NCBI RefSeq assembly: GCF_003255815.1 | Contig: NC_037671.1 | Coordinates: 152,264,645 to 152,328,644, forward strand | Reading direction: 5' to 3' | Length of the DNA: 64,000 nt | Source of the DNA: Theropithecus gelada | Taxonomy: Eukaryota; Chordata; Mammalia; Primates; Cercopithecidae | Part shown: one piece after another, positions 48,240-60,085 of the stretch | How positions within the stretch are numbered: the first letter of the stretch is position 1 | Layout of the letters: every line of letters starts with the position of its first letter | Position numbers and translations under genes: made by a program | The notes under the pieces: generated by a model | Databases searched by the model: none | The model's input: the letters and a program-made list of their open reading frames with translations, nothing else | Told to the model about the DNA's origin: nothing

Positions 48240-50284
48240 AGTTAGAATGTACCAAAGGAGAAATTTTTGTATGAGATTGGGAAAGTAGAAATGTAGCAGC
48301 AGCCATAATGCTGTTTTTCTTTTTTGTTGTTGTTCACTAGAAGTTTGGTGCAGGAGTTGGAGAGAAATACACATTTCTTATAGGGAAGCAATATTTCAAA
48401 TAACAACAAATTTTTCATCTGAAATGATGAAAACCAGCATAAATTGGCACAATATTTTTCAGTGCTGAAAGAAATATTTTTCAGGAATAAAGAGAAAATA
48501 AAGACTTGCTTAGATAAAGGTAAACTAAGAAAATGTTTATCCAATGGGCTTATAATTGAAGAATGGCCAGAGAAATTCAAATAGAGGGAAGCTAAAAACA
48601 GAATGAGACTGGGAACTTCAGAAAACAGAAAGTAATGGAATAGGCAAAATGGGGTTAAATATAATAGATTATTCATGTGTGTTTAAATCATATTTAATGG
48701 TTGAAGCAAAAATTATAACAGTATCTTAGGTTTACTCTATGTGGATGTTATACTTAAGACAATTACATTTTAAAAAGTGAGGAAGACACAGGGAGCCTAA
48801 ATGGAAGCAAGGTTTCTAGACCTCATTTGAAGTGGTAAAATGTTATTATCAGTACACAGTGACAACTTACTTTGGTGTACTGTAATTCCTATATCAATCA
48901 TTAAGAAAAACTATGCAAAAAGATATGCTAAACAAAACTATAAATAAATAAAAATGGGATTCTAAAAATGTTCATGTAACCCAGAGAAAGACAAGAAAAT
49001 AATTAAAAGAGTGAGAAATAGAGGGAACAAGGAAAAAAAAAAAAGGCAACATAAGCTTTAACATGTCAATGATTACTTTAAATATAAATGCTCTAACCAA
49101 CTAAAAGACAGATATTGGTAAAATGGATAAAAAGTCATAATTCAATGATAGGCTGTCTATAAGAATAAACAAATCTGCAATTGCATTTAGAAAATTAAAT
49201 ACTCCTCTTTTAGAAATTGATATAATAATTAAGCAAAAGATTCAGGATAACTAAATAACATCACCAAAGATACAGAAAAACTAAACAGCGTCATCAACCA
49301 ACAGAATCTAATTGAATAATAGATTATTCCAGCGAACCATAGCAAAATACACATTGTTTTCAAATATCCATGGAACATTCACCAATAAAGACCATATTCT
49401 GAGTCATAAACAAATACAAAAACTTCAAAATAATTAAAAGTATGCAGAGCTTATTTCACATGTAATTAATTTAGCATAATAATGGAACTAAACTAGAAAT
49501 CAATGACACAGAGGTAATAGGGAAATTCTCAAACATGTTTCAAAGAGAAACTCTCAAAGGAATTAGCTTGATTGAACTAAATTAAAAAAAAAAAAAAGCA
49601 AAGTAAATCTAAAGCCAGCAGAAAAAAAAGAATAACAAAGAGCAGAAATCAGTGAAATTATAAATGACAAAACAATTTGAGAAAATAGATGTAACAAAAT
49701 GCTGGTCATCTCAAAAGATCAATACAATTGATGTGGCAAAATTGACAACGATTAAAAAAAGAGAAGACACAAATTCCCAATATTAGAAATAAGGAATGAA
49801 ATATCCCTACAAACTCTATAGAGAGCAAAATAATAATAAGGAAATACTATGAATAATTATATGCTTATAAATTTTAAGTTGGAAGAAATAAAATAATTCT
49901 TCAAAAAAGCACAAACTAACAAAACTCACTGAACACAAAACATATAATCTTGGCAGTCCTAAACTATATAAGAAATTAAACTCATAATTTAAAAGGTCTT
50001 GAAAAACAAATCTCCAGGTCTATTGCTTTACTGTAGAAATCTATTAAACCTTTAAAGAAGAACTAGTTCTAATTCTGTACAATTTCTTCCAGAAAATAGA
50101 ATATGAAAGAATACTTTCCAATATTTATATCAAATTTTGATGACCACAGTAAAAAAAAAAAAAAAAAAAAAAGGAAATAAACTACAGAAAGAACACTAAA
50201 GACTCATATATCTTAAATTTCAGTGCATAAATTCTCAACAAATTATTAGCACACTGAACCGAACAATATACAAAATAACTTTGC
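48240..50284 (+). mobile_element. Old L1M LINE-1: ORF1 end and first part of ORF2
   Basis: ORF1 C-terminal region at about 48380-48640, spacer, and ORF2 endonuclease region at 49060-49560, running to about 50284. A pure A run of about 24 bases (50151-50174) breaks ORF2. Its 3' end probably lies at 55950-56060, beyond the inserted L1. Decayed, no ORF of interest. Confidence 0.65.
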
Positions 50285-50959
50285 ATGTGAAGGACTGTGT
50301 CTTGTGGCTTGAGTGCCAGCTCAGCCACTGTATAACAGAACACCAGGTAGACTTCTAAAGTTTTTGACTCTAGTCCCTGACCCCCTAATGACATCTAGGG
50401 ACCCACCCAGGACCTGGAGGACCTTTCTGCCCTGAGGGGAAGGACACAGGCCTGGCTGGCTTTGCCATCTGATAGTTGTAGAGTCCCAGGGCCTTCAGAA
50501 AATATAAACAGTGACCAGGGAGTGTTTACAGCAGGGCTTGGGCAAGACCCAGTGCTATGCTGGCTTAAGGTCTGACCCAGTGTAGTCATAGTGGTGGTGG
50601 CTACCGGGGTGCTTGTGTCAATCTACCCCCAGGTTTAGGTGGCTCAGAATGGAGAGACAGAGACTGTTTGTTTGGGAGAAAGTAAGAGATGAGGACAAGA
50701 GTATCTGCCTGGTAATCTGGAGAATTCTCTCAGATTTTGCCCAAGACCATCAAGGTGGTACCTTTATGAGTATGGAAGAACCACAGCATTCCTGTGCTTG
50801 GGGTGACTCTAAGATCACAGCTAAGATCACAACAGCTAAGATCACAACATGCTAGTCTTTCAAATATCTGGAAAACCTTCCCAAGAAGGAAGAATACAAA
50901 TAATCCAAGACAGTGAAGACTATAGTAAATACCAAACTTTTCAATGACCAGAAATCAAA

Positions 50960-52050
50960 GAGCGTATACTAGCATCAACACCTTCCAGGAAAACATGATG
51001 TCACCAAATGAACTAAATAAGATACTGGTGACCAATCCTGTAGAAACAGAGATATGTGACTTTTCACATAGAGAATTTAAAATAGCCGTGTTGAGGAAAC
51101 TCAAATAAATTCCAGATAACACAGAAAAGGAATTCAGTATCCTATCAGACAAATTTAACAAAGAGATTGAAATTATTAAAAAGAATCAAGCAGAAATTCA
51201 GAACTGAAAAATACAATTGGCATATTGAAGAATGCATCAGAGTCTTTTGATAGCAGAATTGATCAATCAGAAGAAAGGCTTAGTGAGCTTGAAGATAGAC
51301 TATTTGAAACTACACAGTCAGAGGAGATAAAAGAAAAAGAGTAAAAGCAATGAAGCATGCATACAGGATCTAGAAAATAGCTTCAAAAGGGCAAATCTAA
51401 AAGTTATTGGCCTTAAAAAGGATGTAGAGAAAGAGATAGGGGTAGATATCCAAGAGGATAATAACAGAGAACTTCCCAAACCTGGAAAATACCAATAACC
51501 AAGTACAAGAAGGTTATAGAATACCAAACAGATTTCACCCAAATAGGACTATATTTCCTTGATCCATTCATCTGTTGATGGACACTTAGGTCGCTTCCAA
51601 ATCTTAGCTATTGTGAACAGTGCTGCAACAAACATGGGAGTGCACATATCTCTTTAATATACTGATTTCCTTTCTTTTGGGTATATACCCAGCAGTGGGA
51701 TGGCTAGATCATATGGTAGCTCTATTTTTAGTTTTTTGAGGAACCTCCAAACCATTCTCCTTAGTGGTTGTACTAATTTGTATTCCCACCAACAGTGTAC
51801 AAGGATTCCTTTTTTATCTGGCTGCAAATTTTGCAGTAGAAATCTTACAGGCCAGGAGAGAGTGGCATGACATATTTAAAGCAATGAAGAGAAAAACCTT
51901 TTACCCTAGAATAGTATATCTAGTGAAAATATTCTTCAAACATGAAGGAGAAATAAAGACTTTTCCAGACAAACAAAAGCTAAAGGAGTTCATCAACACC
52001 AGACCTGTCCCAGAAGAAACGATAAGGGAATATTTGAAACACACTTAAAA
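50960..52050 (+). pseudogene. LINE-1 ORF1 remnant with antisense L1 patch
   Basis: The coiled-coil and RRM-like parts are recognisable up to 51545 and the C-terminal domain from about 51820. Between them, where about 100 bases of ORF1 are expected, lies an antisense ORF2-derived L1 stretch. Stops occur throughout. Confidence 0.65.
51549..51818 (-). mobile_element. Isolated antisense LINE-1 ORF2 piece inside L1 ORF1
   Basis: On the minus strand it is the ORF2 C-terminal region (complement of 'tgatggacacttaggtcgcttcc' and 'gggtatatacccagcagtggg'). It ends before the L1 3' UTR and has no poly-A or poly-T tail, so it is not a normal truncated L1. It replaces part of the host ORF1. Confidence 0.85.
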
Positions 52051-52595
52051 AGTGACATTAATGAGCAATAAGAAATCACCTGAAGGTACAAAAATCACTG
52101 GTAATAGTAAGTACAAAGAAAAACATAAACTATCATAACACTCAACTACAGTGTGCAAACTACTCTCTTCCTATGTAGAAAGAATAAACAATGAACCAAT
52201 CAAAAAATAATAACTACAACTTTTCAAGACACAGTCAGTACAACAAGATATAAATAGAAACAACAAAAAAGTGGGTATATAAAGCTAAGTCACAGAGTTT
52301 TTATAAGTTTTATTTTTGTTTGTTTATGGAGTGTAAAGTTGTTATCAGGTTAAAATAATGGGTTACAAGATAGTATTTTTAAGCCTCATAGTAACCTCCA
52401 ACCAAAAAAATATACAGTGGACACACAAAAAATAAAAAGCAAGAAACCAAATCATATCATATCACCAGAGAAAATAACCTTCACTAAAGGAGGATAGAAA
52501 GGAAAGAAAGAAGGAAGAGAAGGCCTCAAAACAGCCAGAAAATAAATAAATTACAAAATATCAAGAGTAAGTCCTTACTTATCAAAAACAACATT

Positions 52596-52882
52596 GGCCG
52601 GGCACGGTGGCTCACGCCTGTAATCCCAGCACTTTGGGAGGCTGAGGCGGGCGGATCACGAGGTCAGGAGATCGAGACCATCCTGGCTAACATGGTGAAA
52701 CCCCGTCTCTACTAAAAATACAAAAAAAAAAAAAATTAGCTGGGCGTGGTGGTGCGCGCCTGTAGTCCCAGCTACTCGGAGGCTGAGGCAGGAGAATGGC
52801 ATGAACCCGGGAGGTGGAGCTTGCAGTGAGCCGAGATCGTTCCACTGCACTCCAGCCTGGGTGACAAAGCGAGACTCCGTCT

Positions 52883-52916
<34 letters not shown>
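52596..52916 (+). mobile_element. AluY, full length, inside L1 ORF2
   Basis: Starts GGCCGGGCACGGTGGC, complete dimer, ends in a poly-A tail of about 33 bases (52884-52916) that runs into an (AT)n tract. AluY-like wording around GAGATCGAGACCATCC. The target duplication is not clear. Confidence 0.93.

Positions 52917-52963
<47 letters not shown>
52884..52963 (+). repeat. Poly-A followed by (AT)n microsatellite
   Basis: About 33 A, then about 23 AT units, at the AluY tail. Likely length-variable. Confidence 0.95.
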
Positions 52964-52967
<4 letters not shown>

Positions 52968-53217
52968 TAAATGGACTAAACTCTTAAAAGACACAGAGTG
53001 GCTGAATGGATGAAAAAACAAGACCCATTAATCTGTTGCCTACACTTCACATATGAAGACACACATAGACTGAAAACAAAAGATAGAGAAATATATTTCA
53101 TTCCATTAGAAACCAAAAAAGAGCAGGAGTAGCTATATTTATTTCAGAAAAAAAAAAACAAGAAATATAAGAAGAGAAAAAGAAGGTCACTATATAATGA
53201 TAAAGGAGTCAATTCTG

Positions 53218-54888
53218 TTGATACCTTCTTTTTCTATGCAGAAGTTCTTTGGTTTAATTATGCCTTGCTTTAGTTTTGTTTTTGTTGCAATTTCTGTTGG
53301 AAAGTTTGTCACAAAAACTTTGCCAAAGCCTATGTCCAGAGTGCTATTTCCTAGGTTTTCTTCTAGAGTTTAGGCCTTACATGAAAGTTTTATTACATTT
53401 TGAGTTGATTATTGTACATGGTGTAAGGAAGGAGTCTAGTTTTAGTCTTTTGCATATAGCTAGACCGTTTATCCCAGCACTATTTATTGACTAGGGAATC
53501 CTTTTAGCATTTCTTGTTATCACTTACTTTGTCAAAGTTCAGATGGCTGTTGTGGTGCAGCCTTATTTCTGGGTCTTCTACGCTGTTGCATGGTCTGTGT
53601 GTCTGTTTTTGTACCAGTACAATGATGTTTTACTTACTGTAGTTTTGTAGTGTAATTTGAAATTGGCTAGTGTGATGACTCCAGCTTTGTTCTTTTTGCA
53701 TAGAATTGTTTTGGCTATTCAGGCTCTTTTTGGTTTCCATATGAATTTTAGAATAAGTTTTCTAATTCTGTGAAAAATGACATTGGTAGTTTGAATGGAA
53801 TAACATAGAGTCTGTAAACTGCTTTGGGCAATGTGACTATTTTAACAATATTGATTCTTCCAATCCATGAGCATGGACTGTTTTTCCATTTCTGATTTCT
53901 TTCAGCAGTATTTTCTAGTTCTCATTGTAGAGATCTTTCACCCCCGTGGTTAGCTATATTTCTGAGTATTTTATTCTTCTCATGGCTACTAAGAATAGAA
54001 TCTATAAGGAACTCAAATCAACAAACAAAAACCAAACAACCCCATTAAAAATTGGGCAAAGAATATTAACACCCTTCTCAAAAGAAGACATACAGGCAGC
54101 CAACATGCATATGAAAAAGTGTTCAACTTCACTAATCATTAGAGAAATGCAAATCAATGCCACAATGATATTCCATTTCGCACTAGTCAGAATTACTATT
54201 ATTAAAAAGCTGAAAGATAACAGCTGTTGGTGAGGTTGCAGAGAAAAGGAAATGCTTATACACTGCTGATGTGAATGTAAATTATTTCAGTCATTATGGA
54301 AGGCAATTTAGAGATTTCTCAAGGAACTTAGAACTACCATTCAATTCAGTAATCACATAGCTGTGTATATATGCAAAGGAATATAAATAATTCTACCATA
54401 AATACACATGTATGTGTATGCTCATTGCAGTACCAATTACAATAGCAAAAACATGGAATCAATCTAGATACTCATCTGCTCTAGACTGTATAGACAAAAT
54501 GTGGTACAAATATACCATGGAATACTACGCAGCCATAAAAAGGCAAGATTATGTCATTTTCAGCAACATGAATTGAGTTGAAGGCCATTATCCTAACTGA
54601 ATTAACACAGGAACAGAAAACCAAAAACTGTATTTTCTCATTTATAAGTGGGGAGCCAAACATTGAGCACAGATGGACACAAATATGAGAACGATAGTCA
54701 CCGGGGCCCTAATTGAGAGGGGAGAGTAGGAGGAGAGTGAGTGTCCAAAAACGATTGGGTACTATGCTCATTACCTAGGTGATAAAGTCATCTATACACC
54801 AAATCCCAGTGACGTGCAATTTACCTATGTAACAAGCCTGCACATGTGACCCCAAACCTATAATAAAAGTTGAGAAAATAAAAAGTAA
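53218..54888 (+). mobile_element. Twin-primed (5'-inverted) LINE-1
   Basis: The first part, 53218 to about 53990, is antisense ORF2, from the RT-distal region to the C-terminal half. The second part, about 53990-54888, is sense ORF2 end plus 3' UTR, ending in an A-rich tail. The two parts abut at 'ctcatggctactaagaatagaatctataagg'. In an intact L1 the second part follows the first after about 100 bases, the pattern expected of twin priming with a short loss at the join. The sense frame 53946-54233 reads the ORF2 residues CSTSLIIREMQINATM. Confidence 0.88.
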
Positions 54889-54957
54889 ATAAATATATCA
54901 AACTTATCATATCTGAAAAGAAACCTAAATAGAGCAATAACAGGTTGAAGCCATAAT

Positions 54958-54981
54958 AAAATTGAAGCCATAATAAAAGAT
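54958..54981 (+). repeat. 17-bp tandem duplication in L1 ORF2
   Basis: 'ttgaagccataataaaa' occurs twice in succession at about 54943-54977 within the ORF2 remnant. Confidence 0.8.
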
Positions 54982-55187
54982 CTCCCATCAAAGAAAAGCT
55001 CAGGAACTGATGGCTTGCTTCACTCTTAAATTTAATCATCATTTAAACAACAAATACCAATCCTACTCAATCCATCGCAAAAAGTTGGGGAGGAAGGAAT
55101 ACTTCCAAACTCATTCTGTGAGGCCAGTATTACTCTGATACCAAAACCTAAACATAGACATAACAAAGAAAAAAAAACTAGAGGCCA

Positions 55188-55700
55188 ATGTCTCTGATGA
55201 ACATTAATGCAAAAATCCTCAGCAAAATACTAGTAAACCAAATTCAACAACACATTAAAAAGATAATTCATTATATACAAGTGGGATTTATCCCAGGGAT
55301 ATACGAGTGGTTCCATACATGCGAATCAGTCAATGTGATACATCAAATCAACAGAATAAAGAACAAAAATCATATGATCCAGATCAGCAGAATAAAGGAC
55401 AAAAATCATATGATCAGATCAACAGAATAAGGGACAAAAATATGATCATTTGAATTGATACTGGAAAGCATTTGATAAGATGTAACATCCCTTCATGACA
55501 AAAACCACAAAAAACTGGATATAGAAGGAACATACTGAAAGGCGAAAATCTGAAAACCTTTTCTTTAAGATGTGAAATAAGATAAAAATACCCACTTTTG
55601 CCAGTGTTATTAAATGTATCACTGGAAGTCTTAGCTAGAGCAATCAGACAAGAGAAAGAAATAAAGAACATCCAAATTGGAAGATACGTCAAATTATCCT
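55188..55700 (+). pseudogene. LINE-1 ORF2 reverse transcriptase remnant
   Basis: Residues MNINAKILSKILVNQIQQHI followed by VGFIPGIYEWFHTCESVNVI match the RT fingers region of L1. The usual continuation is broken by a 35-36 bp repeat block (55347-55449) and stops. On the same strand the later RT segment is recognisable near 55600-55730. Confidence 0.8.
55347..55449 (+). repeat. About 2.9 tandem copies of a 35-36 bp unit inside L1 RT
   Basis: Units start ATCAACAG at 55347, ATCAGCAG at 55383 and ATCAACAG at 55418, each followed by AATAAAGAACAAAAAT or a variant. The unit is ordinary L1 ORF2 sequence ('aacagaa' and 'acaaaaatcatatgatc'), so it arose by local duplication. Confidence 0.9.
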
Positions 55701-55950
55701 TGTCTGCACTGATGTCATCTTATGTCTAAGATGAACAAATCTAAAAATTCCACTAAAAATATTAGAACTCATAAACAAATTCAGTAAAGTTTTAGGGTAC
55801 AAAATCAACATACAAAAATTAATAGCTTTTCTATATGCCAATGGTGAACAATCTGAAAAACAAATTTAAAAAGTAATCCCATTAATAGTAGCTGCAAATA
55901 AAATAAAATAAAATAACAGAAGAAAAGAATTGCAAAAAGAAGTAAAGTTA

Positions 55951-56060
55951 CTTTGGGGGGTAATAGATATGTTCATTATCTTGATTGAGCTGACCAATGT
56001 GTGCAGTTTATTGTATATCAATTATAACTTCTAAGAAGTTGTTTTTAAAAATCCTCTGCT
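55951..56060 (+). mobile_element. Old L1M 3' end
   Basis: 'ggggggtaatagatatgttcattatcttgattgagctg' and 'tgtgcagtttattgtatatcaattataac' are the classical L1M 3' UTR wording. It is probably the 3' end of the L1M that begins at 48240. Confidence 0.75.
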
Positions 56061-56602
56061 AATCAAACAAGAAACATTTAGTAAGCTTAATTATTGGGCA
56101 AGTTCTCGATCCTAGTTTCTGGATGTCACTACAAGTCAAACCTTGCAGAATTTCCTTCAAATCTTTTTCAAAATAATAATATGAACTTTCTCAGTGGTTC
56201 TTGTCACTTACCTTTTAAATTGCTTTTGTTAGCCAGAACAAAGTTAACTTTAGGCTTATGATAATTTTGGTTTCAACAAACCTCCAATTTAATTCCTGAA
56301 TGCTAACAAAATTCTCAAGGAGAAGACAACCTTTGCATAGAAATGTCTTCCAAGAGAGGTTTTCTCTCCTTTGTCAACCCAATCAGAGATTTCCAGATAG
56401 AGCGCACTAATCTTCCAGAGCCATATGCAGGTAATGCACATAGCCTTACTGTTTTGCTCCTTGTTGCATCCACAGTGCTGAGAATTGATGTTGGCACATC
56501 ATATGAATTCAATTAATTGCTGCTGATTATTGAATGTACTAGGTCTAACTCTTTAGGGGCTGGAGATCATGTGTTTTGCCTTAGTGAATGCCCATTGTCT
56601 AG

Positions 56603-56780
56603 TACAGGGCTGCCCAGTACAGTAGTAAATAGGGAGTTGGGACTTGTACATTTAATTTAATTTAATAAACAAATTAAACATTCATTACCTTCATCATACT
56701 TGCCCCATTTTATGTTCTCAATAGCTGCCTGTGGCTACTGCTACCATACTGGAAAATGTACATATATGATATTCAAATGT
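56603..56780. mobile_element. Possible hAT-Charlie-type MITE fragment
   Basis: Has the paired words GCTGCCCAGTACAG and CTGTGGCTACTGCTACCATACTGG, found at the ends of hAT-type MITEs. Divergent; family uncertain. Confidence 0.4.
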
Positions 56781-57664
56781 ACATATATGATATACATCCA
56801 GGAAGAAAGTTCTATTGGTAAGGGGTGAGCAAAACATTTTATACATGAGGGTTAATCCATAAATACTTGATCTAGAAGAATGGGCTGACAAATTAGGAGA
56901 CATGAGAGAGGGACGAGGTGGAAAGATGATGAAACTGTGTAGAGAGAACATTATCCATTTTTGAAAATCTGACATCTTCATTAATTTTTATTATATTGCA
57001 AATGCATTAAAATGAAAAGAGTCATTATTGCCTATATGATGTTGCTAGCCATGCTGTAGAAGCAATCCTCATGAAACATTTTGTTTATTTATGTGTGCAA
57101 AATTCTCAAAATACTTGACTGGTTCACTAGAATTCTATACAGTGCCATTATCTGAGGATATAATCAGGGGTCAATAATATACTTCCATTCTCTACCCTGC
57201 TGTGGCTGAACTGACCAGGACTCTGCTGCCACAGAGGGGAATGTAAATCTGAATTATTGAGTGATCTGGCTAAAGAAGCAGAAATGCAACCAGGTCAGAG
57301 CCAGGAAAGGTAGAAACCTAAGGTGCCGGAGCTGGGGACTAAGATTATGGCACAGCTTTTATTGGGAAATGGAGGAGAGAGTCATAATTCTTTTTATATT
57401 CTCGCCAATTGAAATTTTGCATTTCTTTTCCTAATAGGATGGAGATGGAAATACCTTATCAATGAAACTATAGTACCTACTTTGTAGTATAAAGTTGCCA
57501 ATCTGGGATTGTAGTCACATGACTTGAGACAGATATGTTATAAAATTTTAAGGCTATATAAATAAATATTTTTAAGAACTTTCAAAGTATTTAATCATGT
57601 CAATATTCATGTATATGTTCCTTAATGTTGTCCATCTACAAATTTGAAATATATGTGTATTTGA

Positions 57665-57745
57665 AATATCTATCTATCTATCTATCATCTATCTATCTAT
57701 CTATCTTTCTGTCTTGTGTGGGTTTATGTGTGTGTGTGTATGTGA
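57665..57745. repeat. (ATCT)n microsatellite followed by (TG)n
   Basis: About ten ATCT units (57669-57708) with one interruption (ATC), then a short TTCTGTC spacer and a TG-rich run at 57726-57742. Probably length-variable. Confidence 0.9.
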
Positions 57746-58340
57746 AAGTGAGAAAGAAGAGATTAAGAGAGAGCTACTGAATTTTGTTTCACAAAGAAGC
57801 ATACAAGCAAAGTTTATTTTCTCTATTTAGTCTATGAAAATCTTTCAGAAATCAATTTGTTTACTTCTCCTCAAGGGACTTGAAAATAACTGGTATTTAG
57901 AATTGCAGTGGGATGGAACAAATTCTATTAGAATGGAATGGATTACCTCTGAAAGTCAGATTTCCAATAATTAGCAAGTTTCAAACAGAAGCTATGGAAT
58001 TACTGGTTGAAACTTACTAGAGAGGGCATTTATAAATTGACTAAAACTTGTTAAATTTGAAAAAACAAAGAGGACTGCATGTGCCAAAGACTTTATGATG
58101 CTACATGACTTAAAATGTAAGGACAGTATTTCAAATTTTACAATATGTGTGAAAATAATAATTAATAACATCTTATCAAGAGTGTTCTAGTCATATTGGT
58201 ATTATAGATAGTCTACCAGTTAGGCTACTTAAATCTTATCATGACGTCAGAACACAATTTGGGAAAATATGAAATGAATGGATGATTTGGGTACTTAGAT
58301 TGATAATAATGCATGAATGTGGTTTGAAAATGAGACAGCT

Positions 58341-59008
58341 GGGATGGAGTAGCTTCCAAGATGGCCGAATGGGAACAGCTCTAGTCTGCAGCTCGCAGCG
58401 AGATTGCATCTTGATGGGGGTGGGGCATCTGCCATTGCTGAGGCTTGAGTAACTCACAGTGTAAACAAAGAGGCCAGGAAGCACGAACTGGGTGGCACCC
58501 ACTGCAGCTCAGCAAGGCCTACTGCCTCTATAGATTCCACCTCTGGGGGCAAGGCATAGTAGAACAAAAAGCAATAGACAACTTCTGCAGACTTAAACAT
58601 CCCTGTCTGACAGCTCTGAAGAGAACAGTGGTTCTCTCAGCACCGCGTTCAAGTTCCAAGAACAGATAGACTGTCTCCTCAAGTGGGTCCCTAACCCCTG
58701 TGTAGCCTGGCTGGGAAACACCTCCCAGTAGGGGCTAACAGATATTTCATATAGGCAAAGCTTCCCAAGGAAGGATCAGACAGCAATATTTGCTGTTCTG
58801 CAGCCTCTGCTGGTGATACCCAGGCAAACAGCGTCTGGAGTGAACCTCCAGCAAACTCCAACAGACGTGCAGCTAAGGGGTCTGACTGTTAGAAGGAAAA
58901 CTAACAAATAGAAAGGAATAGCATCAACATCAACACAAAGGACATCCACACCAAAACCCCATCTGTAGATCACCAACATCAAAGACCAAAGGTAGAAAAA
59001 CCACAAAG
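58341..59008 (+). promoter_or_regulatory. L1 5' UTR with a YY1 site, internally deleted
   Basis: The L1 5' UTR carries the internal promoter. The conserved YY1 motif CAAGATGGCC is at 58357-58366, near the normal transcription start. Most of the usual 5' UTR between it and the later part (from about 58410) is missing, so promoter strength is probably much reduced. Confidence 0.7.
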
Positions 59009-60019
59009 ATGGGGAGATACCAGAGCAGAAAAGCTGAAAATTCCAAAAAACAGAGCGCTTTTTCTCCTCCAAAGGATTGCAGCTACTCGCCAGCAAGAGA
59101 AGAAGACTGGACGGAAAATGAGTTTGATGAGTTAACAGAAGCTTCAGAAGGTCGGTAATAATGAACTTCTCCCAGCTAAAGGAGCATATTCTAACCTGTT
59201 GCAAAGAAGCTAAAAACCTTGAAGAAAGGTTAGACGAATGGCTAACTAGGATAAACAGTTTAGAGAAGGCCTTAAATGACCTGATGGAGCTGAAAATCAC
59301 GGTATGAAGACTTTGTGATACATGCATAAGCTTCAATAGCCACTTCATTGAAGTGGAAGAAAGGGTATCAGTGATTGAAAATCAAATTAATGAAATAAAG
59401 TGAGAAGATAAGATTAGAGAAAAAAGAGAAAAAAAATGAACAAAGCCTCCAATAAATATGGGACTATGTGAAAAGACCAAATATATGTTTGATTGGTGTA
59501 CCAGAAAGTGATGGGGAGAATGGAACCAAGTTAGAAAACACTCCTCAGGATATTATCCAGGAGAACTTCCCTAACCTTTTAAGGCAGGCCAACATTCAAA
59601 TTCAGGAAATACAGAGGACACCACAAAGATACTCCTCAAGAAGAGCAACCCCAAGACACGTAATTGTCAGATTCACCAAGGTTGAAATGAAGGAGAATAT
59701 GTTAAGGACAGCCAGAGAGAAAGATCGGGTTACCCACAAAGGGAAGCCCATCAGACTAACAGAGAATCTCTCTGCAGAAACTCTACAAGTCAGAAGAGAG
59801 TGGGGACCAATATCCAACATTCTTAAAGAATTTTGAACCCAGAATCTCACATCCGGCCAAACTAGCTTCACAAGTGAAGGAGAAATAAAATCCTTTACAG
59901 ACAAGCAAATGCTTAGAGATTTTGTCACCAACAGGCCTGCCTTACAAGAGCTCCTGAAGGAAGCACTAAACATGGAAAAGAACAACCGGTACCAGACACT
60001 GCAAAAACATGCCAAATAG
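59009..60019 (+). pseudogene. LINE-1 ORF1 (ORF1p) with frameshifts and stops
   Basis: The L1 ORF1 protein binds RNA and acts with ORF2p. ATG at 59009 opens into MGRYQSRKAENSKKQSAFSP. A 4-base loss at about 59137 (after DELTE) shifts the frame into TAATAA at 59157. In-frame stops also occur further down (TGA at 59306 and 59400). The later part, read from 59468, shows the RRM and C-terminal region: RPNICLIGVPESDGEN, PRHVIVRFTKVEMKENMLRT and REWGPISNILKE. The normal end of ORF1 at AAATAG (60014-60019) is close to the consensus. Confidence 0.9.
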
Positions 60020-60085
60020 TAAACACCATCAATGCAATGAAGAAAGTACATCAATTAATGGGGAAAATGACCAGCTAACATCATA

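Larger units (their letters stand above)
50285..55950 (+). mobile_element. Second L1 (L1MA/L1PB-type), host of further insertions
   Basis: 5' UTR from about 50285 to 50900 (higher GC, 'ctggctggctttgccatctgatagttgtagag'), ORF1 from about 50960 to 52050, and ORF2 to about 55950. It is interrupted by an antisense L1 piece (51549-51818), an AluY with AT tail (52596-52963) and a twin-primed L1 (53218-54888). The ORF1 C-terminal frame 51764-52048 reads AVEILQARREWHDIFKAMKR and PDKQKLKEFINTRP. ORF2 RT remnants are at 55188-55700. It is non-functional. Confidence 0.75.
56061..58337. other. Mostly anonymous sequence
   Basis: No gene recognised. The part 56600-56780 ('cagggctgcccagtacagtag', then 'aatagctgcctgtggctactgctaccatactgg') faintly resembles a hAT-Charlie-type DNA transposon. 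The frames at 56315-56512 and 56718-56981 (minus) have no motif. Confidence 0.45.

Noticed and set aside
48242..48676. 144-residue minus-strand frame
   Set aside because: Antisense to the ORF1 end of an old L1M; Phe/Ser/Leu-rich as expected of an A-rich complement.
52917..52963. AT-rich run as a TATA-like promoter
   Set aside because: It is the microsatellite that grew from an AluY poly-A tail.
55347..55449. Three 35-36 bp repeats with regular spacing, CRISPR-like at first sight
   Set aside because: Units abut with no spacers and consist of L1 RT sequence; the genome is eukaryotic.
58776..59348. 190-residue minus-strand frame
   Set aside because: Antisense to L1PA 5' UTR and ORF1; a known type of by-product in L1 and without a recognisable domain.
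59602..60054. 150-residue minus-strand frame
   Set aside because: Antisense shadow of L1 ORF1.
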